From contig JAZRPV010000016.1 of NCBI GenBank assembly GCA_045649455.1, positions 1 to 8,379 on the forward strand: DNA of 8,379 nucleotides. Direction: 5' to 3'. Position 1 is the stretch's first letter. Each line of letters begins with the position of its first letter. The stretch is from JAEDES01 sp045649455 (GTDB lineage Bacteria; Bacillota_I; Bacilli_A; RF39; UBA660). Below the pieces are notes generated by a model, which had not been told where the DNA came from, did not search any database, and saw only the letters and a program-made list of their open reading frames with translations. A program made the translations under genes and the position numbers. Positions 1-6,336 of the stretch are shown here, piece after piece.

Positions 1-1463
1 ATCATAACTCTTGTATCTTTTAATAATATTCTCGCTACATTAAGTAATACTTTAGTATTTTGCTTTAATGTATCTTCATTACTATTTAAAACAGTATCAT
101 ATCCATTCTTTAATTTTAATATTTCATCATGAATACCTAACTTCTTACATATAAATACAATCTCTTCAAAATTATCTTTTACAAATAATAAGTTTTCTTT
201 AATACTAATATTTAAGAATCTATCATCTTTATCAATACAAGATACTAAACCATAATATGGATCAAATGAAATATCATTTATATCAGTACCACCAATAGTA
301 ATATCACCACTATGTTGTCTATTAAGTTTTAATAATAAATCAACAGTACCACTCTTACCAGCACCAACTAATCCTGTAATAGCATTAATAGATTTACTCT
401 TAATATCAAAAGATACACCTTTTAATCTAGGATTTTCTTTATCGCCATAAACAACATCTCTAAACTTAATATTATAATTATTTAATTTTAATTTATTATC
501 AAGCATTAACTTATCTTTACTATAAATAACTAATTGATAGAATCTATTTTCAGATACTTTTAATTGTCTAAGTCCAACATTAATAGTAGTAAATTCACTG
601 AATCCTTCAATTAATTGAGCAAAATAGTTATAAATAATAACTAAAGATCCCATTTCCATATTACCAATAGAAATTAGATAAATTCCATATATAAATAATC
701 CCCATCTAAACGCTTCAATAAATGCTAAGATAGAGAATTTAAATGAATCTTCTCCAACTCTTTGTTTTAAATATTTCTTAGTATAATCTTCTGTAGATCT
801 AGTAATTCTACTTCTAATAGGTTCAAATATATTAAATGCTTTAATTTCTCTAATACTTAATAAAAACTCATTTATAATTGTATTTCTTTTATCAAAGGCA
901 TATGCTTTTGTTCTATTTAATCTTTCAATTGTCTTACTAGATAAAATAATAATTATTAAAGAAATAACTCCCATAACTACTCCAGCAACACCAATATAAA
1001 AATCAATCATAAAGAAATATACAAATATAATTAATACTTCAAATATTCTTATAACTCTCATAACTAATTGACAATAAAAGTCAGCAATTATATTTATATC
1101 AGTACTCATAATATTTAAGAATTCACCAATATTAAATCTTGATAAACTATGAAGTGAGTTATCAAATACTTTATTAACACCTAACTTTGTATAATTATCA
1201 TATATACAATTATACATTTTATGCCAAGAATAAGTGTTAATTATATCATTAATTCTAAATAAAATAACTGCTAAAACTCCACATAGTGAAATTAAAATAG
1301 CATCTCTATATTTACCTGCAGTAACCATATCAACTGCCGCACCAAAAATAATTGGTGTAATCATAATAATACCTCTATAAATAATTGATATTATTATTTT
1401 CCAAAATATATATTTTTTTGATTTTTTTAATACATACCATGTCGCATCACTTGGTTTCTTCAT
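1..1463 (-). CDS. ABC exporter subunit with fused membrane and ATPase domains, degenerate ATPase motifs (3' end outside window)
   Basis: I translated this frame by hand from ATG at 1463-1461; it stays open for 487 codons to the window edge, so the C-terminus (Walker B, D-loop, H-switch) is missing. The start is supported by GAGGAG 8 nt upstream. Residues ~17-300 form a type-I exporter membrane domain with hydrophobic segments near 18-40, 54-70, 132-175 and 243-285. The nucleotide-binding domain starts near 330. Walker A is G364-LVGAGKS-371, with Lys370 and Ser371 kept but Gly372 in place of the usual Thr. The Q-loop region (405-422) has Cys409 or Lys412 where Gln is expected. The signature LSGGQ aligns without gaps to L466-K-Q-N-T470, anchored by NGYDTV before it and ARILLKD after it, so this is not a frameshift. 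Families with one degenerate site work as heterodimers (BmrCD or TM287/288 type), so a catalytic partner is likely encoded further along. Substrate unknown. It has its own promoter after the HIT-gene terminator. Confidence 0.88.
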   Translation of the reverse strand, partial: MKKPSDATWYVLKKSKKYIFWKIIISIIYRGIIMITPIIFGAAVDMVTAGKYRDAILISLCGVLAVILFRINDIINTYSWHKMYNCIYDNYTKLGVNKVFDNSLHSLSRFNIGEFLNIMSTDINIIADFYCQLVMRVIRIFEVLIIFVYFFMIDFYIGVAGVVMGVISLIIIILSSKTIERLNRTKAYAFDKRNTIINEFLLSIREIKAFNIFEPIRSRITRSTEDYTKKYLKQRVGEDSFKFSILAFIEAFRWGLFIYGIYLISIGNMEMGSLVIIYNYFAQLIEGFSEFTTINVGLRQLKVSENRFYQLVIYSKDKLMLDNKLKLNNYNIKFRDVVYGDKENPRLKGVSFDIKSKSINAITGLVGAGKSGTVDLLLKLNRQHSGDITIGGTDINDISFDPYYGLVSCIDKDDRFLNISIKENLLFVKDNFEEIVFICKKLGIHDEILKLKNGYDTVLNSNEDTLKQNTKVLLNVARILLKDTRVM

Positions 1464-1503
1464 AATATAAACTCCTCTATTTTTTTACTCATCGTTATAA
1501 ATA

Positions 1504-1512
1504 ATTATATCA
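1504..1512 (-). promoter_or_regulatory. Extended -10 promoter of the ABC exporter gene
   Basis: On the minus strand the sequence reads TG-A-TATAAT (TG at 1512-1511, hexamer 1509-1504), a perfect extended -10. There is no good -35 at 16-18 nt; TTGCTT occurs at 15 nt, inside the upstream terminator hairpin. Transcription would start near 1497, giving a leader of about 34 nt that contains the GAGGAG ribosome site. The element sits directly against the T-tract of the preceding terminator. Confidence 0.6.
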
Positions 1513-1513
1513 T

Positions 1514-1538
1514 AAATAAAAAGAAAGCAATGCTTTCT
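1514..1538 (-). terminator. Intrinsic terminator after the HIT gene
   Basis: The minus strand reads AGAAAGC-ATT-GCTTTCT, a perfect 7-bp stem with a 3-nt loop (1538-1522), followed by TTTTATTT (1521-1514). It lies about 54 nt past the HIT stop codon and closes the deformylase-Nudix/ABC-F/HIT operon. The 1539-1591 stretch between the stop and this hairpin holds nothing else I can support. Confidence 0.7.
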
Positions 1539-1591
1539 CTTAAAATATTACAAATAATTACATATAAATAATTGTCTTGTCGTCAACCTAT

Positions 1592-2077
1592 CTATTTACT
1601 AGAAAACTCTTCTCTAACTATCTTTGTAATTTTAGCAATATTTTCATATGTCTTTTCATCTCTAAAATTACTTTTAGCATAATCAAATACTTCTCCAATA
1701 TAGTCAATCATATCCCCAAACTTATCTTCCATCCATTTATGTCTAGGCATAATCCATATATGAAAATGTCTATCTTTCTTTTCTTCAAATACAACATTAA
1801 ATCTATCACAAATATTATGCTTCTTCAAAATATTAATTGTCTTATTAACAATACTCATAATTTTAACTTGTTCATCTTCTGTTAACTCATTAAAACATTC
1901 ACAACATTTCTTTGGAGATACAACCATAAATCCTTCTATAGGCAATTCCCAATCTTGTGATAAAGTAAATAACTCATCTTCATATGCCATACCACAAGGT
2001 AAAGAAAATTCTCCTTTAGCATAAGCACATCCTGGACATCCATTAAACTTAATTTCCTCATTCTTATAACTTATCAT
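1592..2077 (-). CDS. HIT-family nucleotide hydrolase or transferase-like protein (HxHxW variant)
   Basis: 161 residues. HIT proteins hydrolyse or transfer nucleotidyl groups on substrates such as Ap4A or AMP conjugates through a central histidine. The motif here is H104-F-H106-I-W108: the nucleophile position (His106) and the first His are kept, while the third His of the canonical HxHxHxx is Trp. An N-terminal C14-P-G-C17 pair resembles the zinc CxxC of Hint-type proteins, and further cysteines occur at 28, 58, 59 and 61. Length is normal for a single HIT domain plus a short C-terminal helical tail. The ATG at 2077 lies 3 nt past the ABC-F stop, with GGAG 6 nt upstream inside the ABC-F 3' end, so translation is probably coupled. 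The stop is TAG. The domain assignment is firm; the substrate is unknown, and the Trp variant may mark a subfamily rather than loss of activity. Confidence 0.88.
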   Translation of the reverse strand: MISYKNEEIKFNGCPGCAYAKGEFSLPCGMAYEDELFTLSQDWELPIEGFMVVSPKKCCECFNELTEDEQVKIMSIVNKTINILKKHNICDRFNVVFEEKKDRHFHIWIMPRHKWMEDKFGDMIDYIGEVFDYAKSNFRDEKTYENIAKITKIVREEFSSK

Positions 2078-2080
2078 AAA

Positions 2081-3706
2081 CTACTCCATCTCAATTATTT
2101 CTTTATATTTATCATAATTACCATAATATTCCCTAACTTTACCATTATTAAAAACAAATATTTTATTTGCAAACTTATTAATAAAGAATCTATCATGGCT
2201 AATAAATATTAAAGTACCTGAATATTCTTCTAATGCTTCTTCCAATACTTCTTTAGTAGGAATATCTATATGGTTAGTAGGTTCATCAAATATTAATGTA
2301 TTAATTTCTTGTTGTAAAAGTTCTGCTAACTTCACTTTCATCTTCTCTCCACCAGATAAATTTTTAACTCTCTTATTAACATCTTCAGAATCAAATCTAA
2401 ATCTTGCTAGAATACTTCTACATCTTTGATCAGGTAATCCTACCGCTCTACAAAAATATTCTAATAATGTTTGATTACCATCAACAAACTCTATTATTTG
2501 TGGTATATAACCAATTTTAATACTAGGACCAATTTCAATAGAACCAGTAACTTCTAAATCTTGTATACCCATAATAGTTTTTACAAAAGTACTTTTACCA
2601 GAACCATTCTCTCCTAAGAATGCTACTCTGTCTCCTACGTTAATTTCTAAACTAACTTTATCAAGTATTTTCCTTTCAGGTAATAAAACACTTACTTTAT
2701 CTGCAACAATAATCTTTTTACTAGATTTATTTTTCTCAATAAATGAAACATTTACTTTCTTTTGTTCAATTGGTCTTTTAATAGCCATTGCTCTCATTCT
2801 TTGAGCTCTTTCCCAAAGCGTTTTTCCTTGTTTAGTTAGAGCCGAACTATTTCTACCCATACCTAAAGCCATAAATTGTTTAGCTTTAGCTTCCAATTGT
2901 TTTATAGCTTCTTGTTCATCTCCATACTGAGCCATATTTCTTTCAAACTCTTTTTCTCTTTGAACTAAATAACCAGAATAATTAGTAGCATAAATTCTTC
3001 CTTTTCCATAATCATCTATGGCAAGTATTTGATTAGCCATTTTATCTAAAAAATATCTATCATGTGAAACAATAACAGATGCACCTCTAAATGACCTAAT
3101 ATATTCTTCTAACCATTCTATTCTTTTAATATCTAAATGATTAGTAGGTTCATCTAAAAGTATTAAATCAGGTTTAATAAGTAGTGCTTTTGCAAGTTGA
3201 ATTAATGTCTTCTCCCCACCACTTAATTTATTATATGAACATTCTAATAAATCTCTATTAATGTTTAACCCATTAACAACAGTATTAATATTACTATCTA
3301 CTTCGTAACCACCAATATTATTAAATTCTTCCATTAAAGTACAATATTTTTGTATAGTACTTTCACTATAATCGGTTTCCATTTTCTTTTCATATTCTTT
3401 TAATAGTTTAGATACTTTATTAATTTCTTCAAATGAATCACTAAGTATTTCATAAACAGTTCTAGAATCATTATTAACAGATCCCATTTGATCTAAATAA
3501 GCAACTTTAGATCCTTTCTTTATACTAACAACTCCACTATCACAATTTTCAATACCAGCAATTATCTTAAGTATAGTAGATTTACCACATCCATTAGGTC
3601 CAACTATCGCTAAAGATTCTCCTTCATTTAATGAAAAAGATACATCATTAAATAATTCTTCTACTCCATAGCTTTTGGATAATTTATTAACATCAAGTAT
3701 TATCAT
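2081..3706 (-). CDS. ABC-F family ATPase (ribosome-associated, subfamily unassigned)
   Basis: 541 residues with two nucleotide-binding domains and no membrane segments, the ABC-F layout. First domain: Walker A G36-PNGCGKST-44, signature LSGGE 161-165, Walker B with catalytic Glu in LILLDEPTNH 181-190, switch His215. Second domain: GENGSGKST 365-373, LSGGE 450-454, LIFDEPTNH 471-479, His504. All motifs are intact. Residues ~250-320 form a charged, mostly helical linker (the P-site tRNA interaction motif region), rich in Lys/Arg/Gln. ABC-F proteins bind the ribosomal E site; members are either translation factors (EttA, YfmR types) or antibiotic ribosome-protection proteins (Vga, Lsa, OptrA types). 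The linker alone does not let me choose between these. It lies 24 nt after the deformylase-Nudix gene and 3 nt before the HIT gene, in one operon. GGTGGTGAGAAG precedes the ATG. The stop is TAG. Confidence 0.94.
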   Translation of the reverse strand: MIILDVNKLSKSYGVEELFNDVSFSLNEGESLAIVGPNGCGKSTILKIIAGIENCDSGVVSIKKGSKVAYLDQMGSVNNDSRTVYEILSDSFEEINKVSKLLKEYEKKMETDYSESTIQKYCTLMEEFNNIGGYEVDSNINTVVNGLNINRDLLECSYNKLSGGEKTLIQLAKALLIKPDLILLDEPTNHLDIKRIEWLEEYIRSFRGASVIVSHDRYFLDKMANQILAIDDYGKGRIYATNYSGYLVQREKEFERNMAQYGDEQEAIKQLEAKAKQFMALGMGRNSSALTKQGKTLWERAQRMRAMAIKRPIEQKKVNVSFIEKNKSSKKIIVADKVSVLLPERKILDKVSLEINVGDRVAFLGENGSGKSTFVKTIMGIQDLEVTGSIEIGPSIKIGYIPQIIEFVDGNQTLLEYFCRAVGLPDQRCRSILARFRFDSEDVNKRVKNLSGGEKMKVKLAELLQQEINTLIFDEPTNHIDIPTKEVLEEALEEYSGTLIFISHDRFFINKFANKIFVFNNGKVREYYGNYDKYKEIIEME

Positions 3707-3730
3707 CTTCTCACCACCAATATAAAATTA

Positions 3731-4738
3731 TCATTCTAATATTTTTTTAATTTTATCTCTTACTCTTCTCCAAGACATCTCTAAACTTCTATAAGTAAGT
3801 TTAGAATATACTTCATCATAATCAACCCATACAACTTCATGTGTATCAGTACTTGTATTATCACTTTTTCCTTTATCTATTGCAATAAACATATGACAAG
3901 CACATCTTTCTCCTTTTGGAGTAATATATCTTTCAATATATGCATCATCATCTACAATTTCTGCAACTCTTTTAATCTCTTCAGCAGTTTCTCTTATAGC
4001 ACATTCTTTTAAAGTTTCTCCTTCTTCTAAATGCCCTTTAGGAAAAGAATAATCATTTTTCTTCTCTCTATAAACTAATGCAATCTTCTTATTTTCTTTA
4101 TCAACTAAATAACATCCTGCTTTTAAAGTTTCGCTATTATGAATCTCTTCTTTTAATTCTTCATAATCTCCTTCAGTCTTAATAATCTCATAATCATGAG
4201 TCTTTCTAAATTCTTTTCTTTCTTCTCTAGACATTAACATATTTTCTTCACAAACATCCATATGTAAAATTCCATTTAAATGATCATACTCATGAGAAAA
4301 AACTGTACTTTCAAATCCAACCAAATCTTCAATATGTTTCTTATTATCAATATCATAATATTCTACTTTTATTTTATAAGGTCTAAGTACTCTTCCACAA
4401 TTATCAAAACAACTAGCACATGCTTCCCAAAATTCAGTTAATCCTTCTCTTTTTATAATAACAGGATTAATTAAAACTCTCGCTTCATTAAAAGTATCTT
4501 CCATTTCATCATTATTAATTTTATTAATTAATTCAATATTAGTATTTTTTAAATAAATTAATCTTTTCGCAACACCTATTTGTACAGCAGCCATTGCCAT
4601 AACATCATGACTTAAACAATACTCTTCTAATTTCTTTATATCATCTTTTAAATCTTTATCATTTTCTATATCAACTTCAACAGATCTTTGTCTTAAAAAA
4701 TCCATTCCATTTGCAATTGTAACAGTTTGTATATCCAT
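3731..4738 (-). CDS. Peptide deformylase-Nudix hydrolase fusion protein
   Basis: 335 residues in one uninterrupted frame. Residues ~1-185 are a peptide deformylase domain, which removes the formyl group from new proteins at the ribosome. Metal ligands are kept: Cys107 in E-A-C-A-S (105-109, usual EGCLS) and His149/His153 with catalytic Glu150 in HEYDH. Motif 1 is V46-MAMAAVQ-53 against GxGLAAPQ: both glycines and the proline are replaced but Gln53 remains. Residues ~200-335 are a Nudix domain; its box starts at Gly235, with Glu241, Arg249-Glu250 and Glu253-Glu254 in register and Lys256 where Gly is usual. Nudix enzymes cleave nucleoside diphosphate-X compounds such as Ap4A, NTPs or capped RNA. 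The start has AAGGTGA just upstream and an extended -10 promoter. It is the first gene of the operon with ABC-F and HIT genes. The stop is TGA followed at once by TAA. Catalysis by each domain is inferred from retained residues; the divergent motif 1 leaves some doubt. Confidence 0.93.
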   Translation of the reverse strand: MDIQTVTIANGMDFLRQRSVEVDIENDKDLKDDIKKLEEYCLSHDVMAMAAVQIGVAKRLIYLKNTNIELINKINNDEMEDTFNEARVLINPVIIKREGLTEFWEACASCFDNCGRVLRPYKIKVEYYDIDNKKHIEDLVGFESTVFSHEYDHLNGILHMDVCEENMLMSREERKEFRKTHDYEIIKTEGDYEELKEEIHNSETLKAGCYLVDKENKKIALVYREKKNDYSFPKGHLEEGETLKECAIRETAEEIKRVAEIVDDDAYIERYITPKGERCACHMFIAIDKGKSDNTSTDTHEVVWVDYDEVYSKLTYRSLEMSWRRVRDKIKKILE

Positions 4739-4757
4739 ATAATCACCTTCTTCCTAA

Positions 4758-4766
4758 ATTATAACA
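4758..4766 (-). promoter_or_regulatory. Extended -10 promoter of the deformylase-Nudix/ABC-F/HIT operon
   Basis: The minus strand reads TG-T-TATAAT (TG at 4766-4765, hexamer 4763-4758). The -35 position is TTTAGG, inside the terminator loop, so recognition probably rests on the extended -10 and the T-rich spacer. Predicted initiation near 4751 gives a leader of only about 13 nt, carrying the AAGGTGA ribosome site. Confidence 0.62.
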
Positions 4767-4767
4767 T

Positions 4768-4795
4768 AAAAAAACAAACCCCTAAAGATTTGTTT
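4768..4795 (-). terminator. Intrinsic terminator overlapping the stop of the Cys-rich gene
   Basis: The minus strand has AAACAAATC (4795-4787), a 6-nt loop and GGTTTGTTT (4780-4772): nine pairs including one G-T wobble. The T-run is seven bases (4774-4768), three of them in the stem. The last two bases of the TAA stop of the Cys-rich gene form the base of the stem. It separates the metal operon from the deformylase-Nudix operon. Confidence 0.72.
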
Positions 4796-4988
4796 ATTTT
4801 GAACAACATTTATGTTCACATTCACCTTCATGATCTTCATCATGACAATAACAATCATCACCGCAGTGGCATTCATCACCACAATGACATTCTTTTCCTT
4901 CACCACAACAACATTCTTTTTCACAAGTACATTCTTTACCTTCTTGGCATCCACATGTACAAGTTTCATCACATTTACATTTATCCAT
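4794..4988 (-). CDS. Cys-rich metallothionein-like small protein
   Basis: 64 residues with 19 cysteines (30%) and 5 histidines, no membrane segment and almost no hydrophobic residues. Cysteines fall in CxC pairs (4/6, 10/12/14, 20/22, 34/36, 40/42, 46/48), a CCC run at 26-28 and CC at 61-62. Spacers are Glu/Asp/Lys/Gly, and a unit like EGKECxC recurs at 16-22 and 30-36. This is the composition of metallothioneins and other thiolate metal-binding peptides, but I do not recognise a named family. The frame is chosen over two overlapping open frames because GGAGGG lies 5 nt before this ATG and the stop abuts a terminator. It starts 39 nt after mntP ends and is probably cotranscribed, which suggests binding or buffering of a metal (Mn is a poor thiolate ligand; Zn, Cd, Cu or Fe fit better). 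Such peptides can also be structural or redox proteins. A weak AT-rich promoter in the 39-nt gap cannot be excluded. Confidence 0.8.
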   Translation of the reverse strand: MDKCKCDETCTCGCQEGKECTCEKECCCGEGKECHCGDECHCGDDCYCHDEDHEGECEHKCCSK

Positions 4989-4993
4989 AATTA

Positions 4994-4999
4994 CCCTCC
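4994..4999 (-). promoter_or_regulatory. Strong ribosome binding site fixing the Cys-rich gene start
   Basis: GGAGGG on the minus strand, 5 nt before the ATG at 4988, is the strongest Shine-Dalgarno sequence in the window. It decides which of the overlapping frames here is translated; the competing minus-strand frame starting at 4972 has no such site. Confidence 0.7.
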
Positions 5000-5027
5000 A
5001 TTTATATTATTATTCTATCCTATTTTT

Positions 5028-5585
5028 CTAAAAAAATAAATGTTCAATTAATATTTTAATAGAAAGACTAATTAAAATTATTCCCCCTATAATTTGAGCT
5101 TTCTTCTCATACTTTATACCAACAACATTTCCAATTCTTACACCAATAAATGTCATAATAAATGTAATAATACTAATAACCATAATCATTTGAATTATAT
5201 TAACTCTTAAAAAAGCACATGTTATCCCAACTGCTAAAGCATCAATACTAGTTGCAATACTTAAAGGAAACATCTCTTTAAAACTAACTAAATCATTTAA
5301 ATTAATAGACTCTTTAGATAATCCTTCTCTCATCATATTAAATCCAATACCAAATAATAATACAAAAATAATATAATGATCAAAACTACTTATTATATTA
5401 GTAAAACTACTACCTAAAACATATCCAATCAAAGGCATTATTCCTTGAAATAATCCAAAGTATAATCCAACTATAACACTTTTATTAATACTATAACGCT
5501 TTATAGATAAACCCTTACAAATACTAACTGCAAAAGCATCCATTCCTAAACCAACACTAGTAAAAAGCATTGAAACAAAACTCAT
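5028..5585 (-). CDS. mntP: Manganese efflux pump MntP
   Basis: 185 residues, close to the ~188 of E. coli MntP, with six predicted membrane helices (about 4-24, 36-58, 66-86, 106-126, 130-152, 163-181). MntP exports Mn(II) across the cytoplasmic membrane to relieve manganese excess. The two halves carry the family's repeated signature: G14-MDAFAVSICKG-25 and S113-IDALAVGI-121, placing conserved Asp16 and Asp115 within helices. The ATG at 5585 follows the acetyltransferase stop by 7 nt, with AGGTGA just upstream. The stop is TAG. In many Firmicutes mntP follows a yybP-ykoY Mn riboswitch; there is no room for one here, so control must come from the promoter upstream of the 62-residue gene or from an internal site. 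The neighbouring Cys-rich peptide supports a metal-homeostasis role. Confidence 0.95.
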   Translation of the reverse strand: MSFVSMLFTSVGLGMDAFAVSICKGLSIKRYSINKSVIVGLYFGLFQGIMPLIGYVLGSSFTNIISSFDHYIIFVLLFGIGFNMMREGLSKESINLNDLVSFKEMFPLSIATSIDALAVGITCAFLRVNIIQMIMVISIITFIMTFIGVRIGNVVGIKYEKKAQIIGGIILISLSIKILIEHLFF

Positions 5586-5592
5586 ATATCAC

Positions 5593-6114
5593 CTATAAAT
5601 TAATCCAATATCTATGAAACATAATACCAGACATCTCATCTAAATAATCAGTATCTTGAACTCCTCCACATTTTTCAATTAATTTATTACTTTGAATATT
5701 ATTAACTCTTGCAGTAATTAATATTTTATCTAAACCTAATTCTTTACATTTTAACATAGCAAGTTTTAATAATTGTTCTCCGTAACCCTTACCTCTTTCA
5801 TTAGGTCTAACAGCATATCCAATATTTCCACCTAAATTAAATAAATTACCAACTAAAGGATATCTAATATTACAAGCTCCATAAATATAATTATTCTCAT
5901 CTACTAAAATATATGTCTTTTCAGTATATTTTTCACCAGAATATACTTCAGTTTCTTCATGTTCTTTTTTCTTTAACCAATTTTCATAATCAATAATAAC
6001 TCTATAATTAGCAAGTCCTTCCATAGGAAATGCAGTTTTTTCACTAGAAAAAGAATTTCTAAATTCTAAAACACTTTCTTTATCTTCTAAATAAGGTTCT
6101 CTTAACTCTAACAT
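5593..6114 (-). CDS. GNAT-family N-acetyltransferase
   Basis: 173 residues, a usual single GNAT domain. GNAT enzymes transfer an acetyl group from acetyl-CoA to an amine. The acetyl-CoA pyrophosphate loop is clear at R107-G-K-G-Y-G112, preceded by the beta-4 segment G99-YAVRP-104. Motif B follows with N139, N143 and K144-LIEKCGG-151, where the Asn and the 'CGG' turn are typical. The sequence resembles the broad predicted-acetyltransferase group (COG3981-like); this is from memory and does not fix a substrate. It starts 8 nt after the 62-residue gene and ends 7 nt before mntP, so it sits inside the operon. GTAGGTGG precedes the ATG. The stop is TAG. No functional link to manganese is visible beyond position. 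Confidence 0.9.
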   Translation of the reverse strand: MLELREPYLEDKESVLEFRNSFSSEKTAFPMEGLANYRVIIDYENWLKKKEHEETEVYSGEKYTEKTYILVDENNYIYGACNIRYPLVGNLFNLGGNIGYAVRPNERGKGYGEQLLKLAMLKCKELGLDKILITARVNNIQSNKLIEKCGGVQDTDYLDEMSGIMFHRYWINL

Positions 6115-6122
6115 ATAACCAC

Positions 6123-6311
6123 CTACTTATAATAAACTTTACTCTTAATATATTTATTTAAATCAAAATTATTTCTTTTAGCAATCTCTACCAACTCATC
6201 ATCTGATGCAGATTCTACTCTACTAAGATCCATAATCGCCATAGGATTAAAACTCATCGCTGTACCATAATAATCTATTAAATCTTTTCTTAACTTTTCA
6301 TAATCTATCAT
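6123..6311 (-). CDS. Small protein of unknown function (62 residues)
   Basis: 62 residues, no membrane segment, signal peptide or cysteine. The N-terminal part (MIDYEKLRKDLIDYYGTAM) is amphipathic and probably helical, followed by a short Asn/Pro/Met-containing turn. Residues 35-60 include S-A-S-D-D-E-L-V-E-I-A-K, again helix-like, then a basic Tyr/Lys tail. I do not recognise a named domain; similar short acidic/helical proteins occur in low-GC Firmicutes genomes, but this is only an impression. It is taken as real because it has its own extended -10 promoter, a GGTGG site 4 nt before the ATG, a normal stop (TAG), and lies 8 nt ahead of the acetyltransferase gene as the first gene of the operon. 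Confidence 0.75.
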   Translation of the reverse strand: MIDYEKLRKDLIDYYGTAMSFNPMAIMDLSRVESASDDELVEIAKRNNFDLNKYIKSKVYYK

Positions 6312-6326
6312 TAAACCACCATAATC

Positions 6327-6335
6327 ATTATAACA
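6327..6335 (-). promoter_or_regulatory. Extended -10 promoter of the 62-residue/GNAT/mntP/Cys-rich operon
   Basis: The minus strand reads TG-T-TATAAT (TG at 6335-6334, hexamer 6332-6327), immediately after the T-run of the preceding terminator. Only 15 nt separate the hexamer from the ATG at 6311, so the leader would be about 8-10 nt with the GGTGG site nearly at its 5' end. No convincing -35. Confidence 0.6.
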
Positions 6336-6336
6336 T

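Noticed and set aside
1581..1588. TTGACG as a -35 element just after the HIT stop
   Set aside because: No acceptable -10 lies 16-18 nt downstream, and a transcript from it would run straight into the terminator at 1538-1514.
1577..1885. Plus-strand frame of 102 codons opposite the HIT gene
   Set aside because: Ile/Phe/Asn-rich antisense shadow of a well-supported gene, with no domain and no convincing ribosome site.
4754..4972. Overlapping open frames opposite and within the Cys-rich gene (minus 4972-4754, plus 4727-4990 and 4812-5039)
   Set aside because: These are composition shadows of the Cys/Glu/Lys codon repeats. They give Val/Lys-, His- or Phe/Thr-rich low-complexity peptides, lack a comparable ribosome site, and one runs through the terminator.
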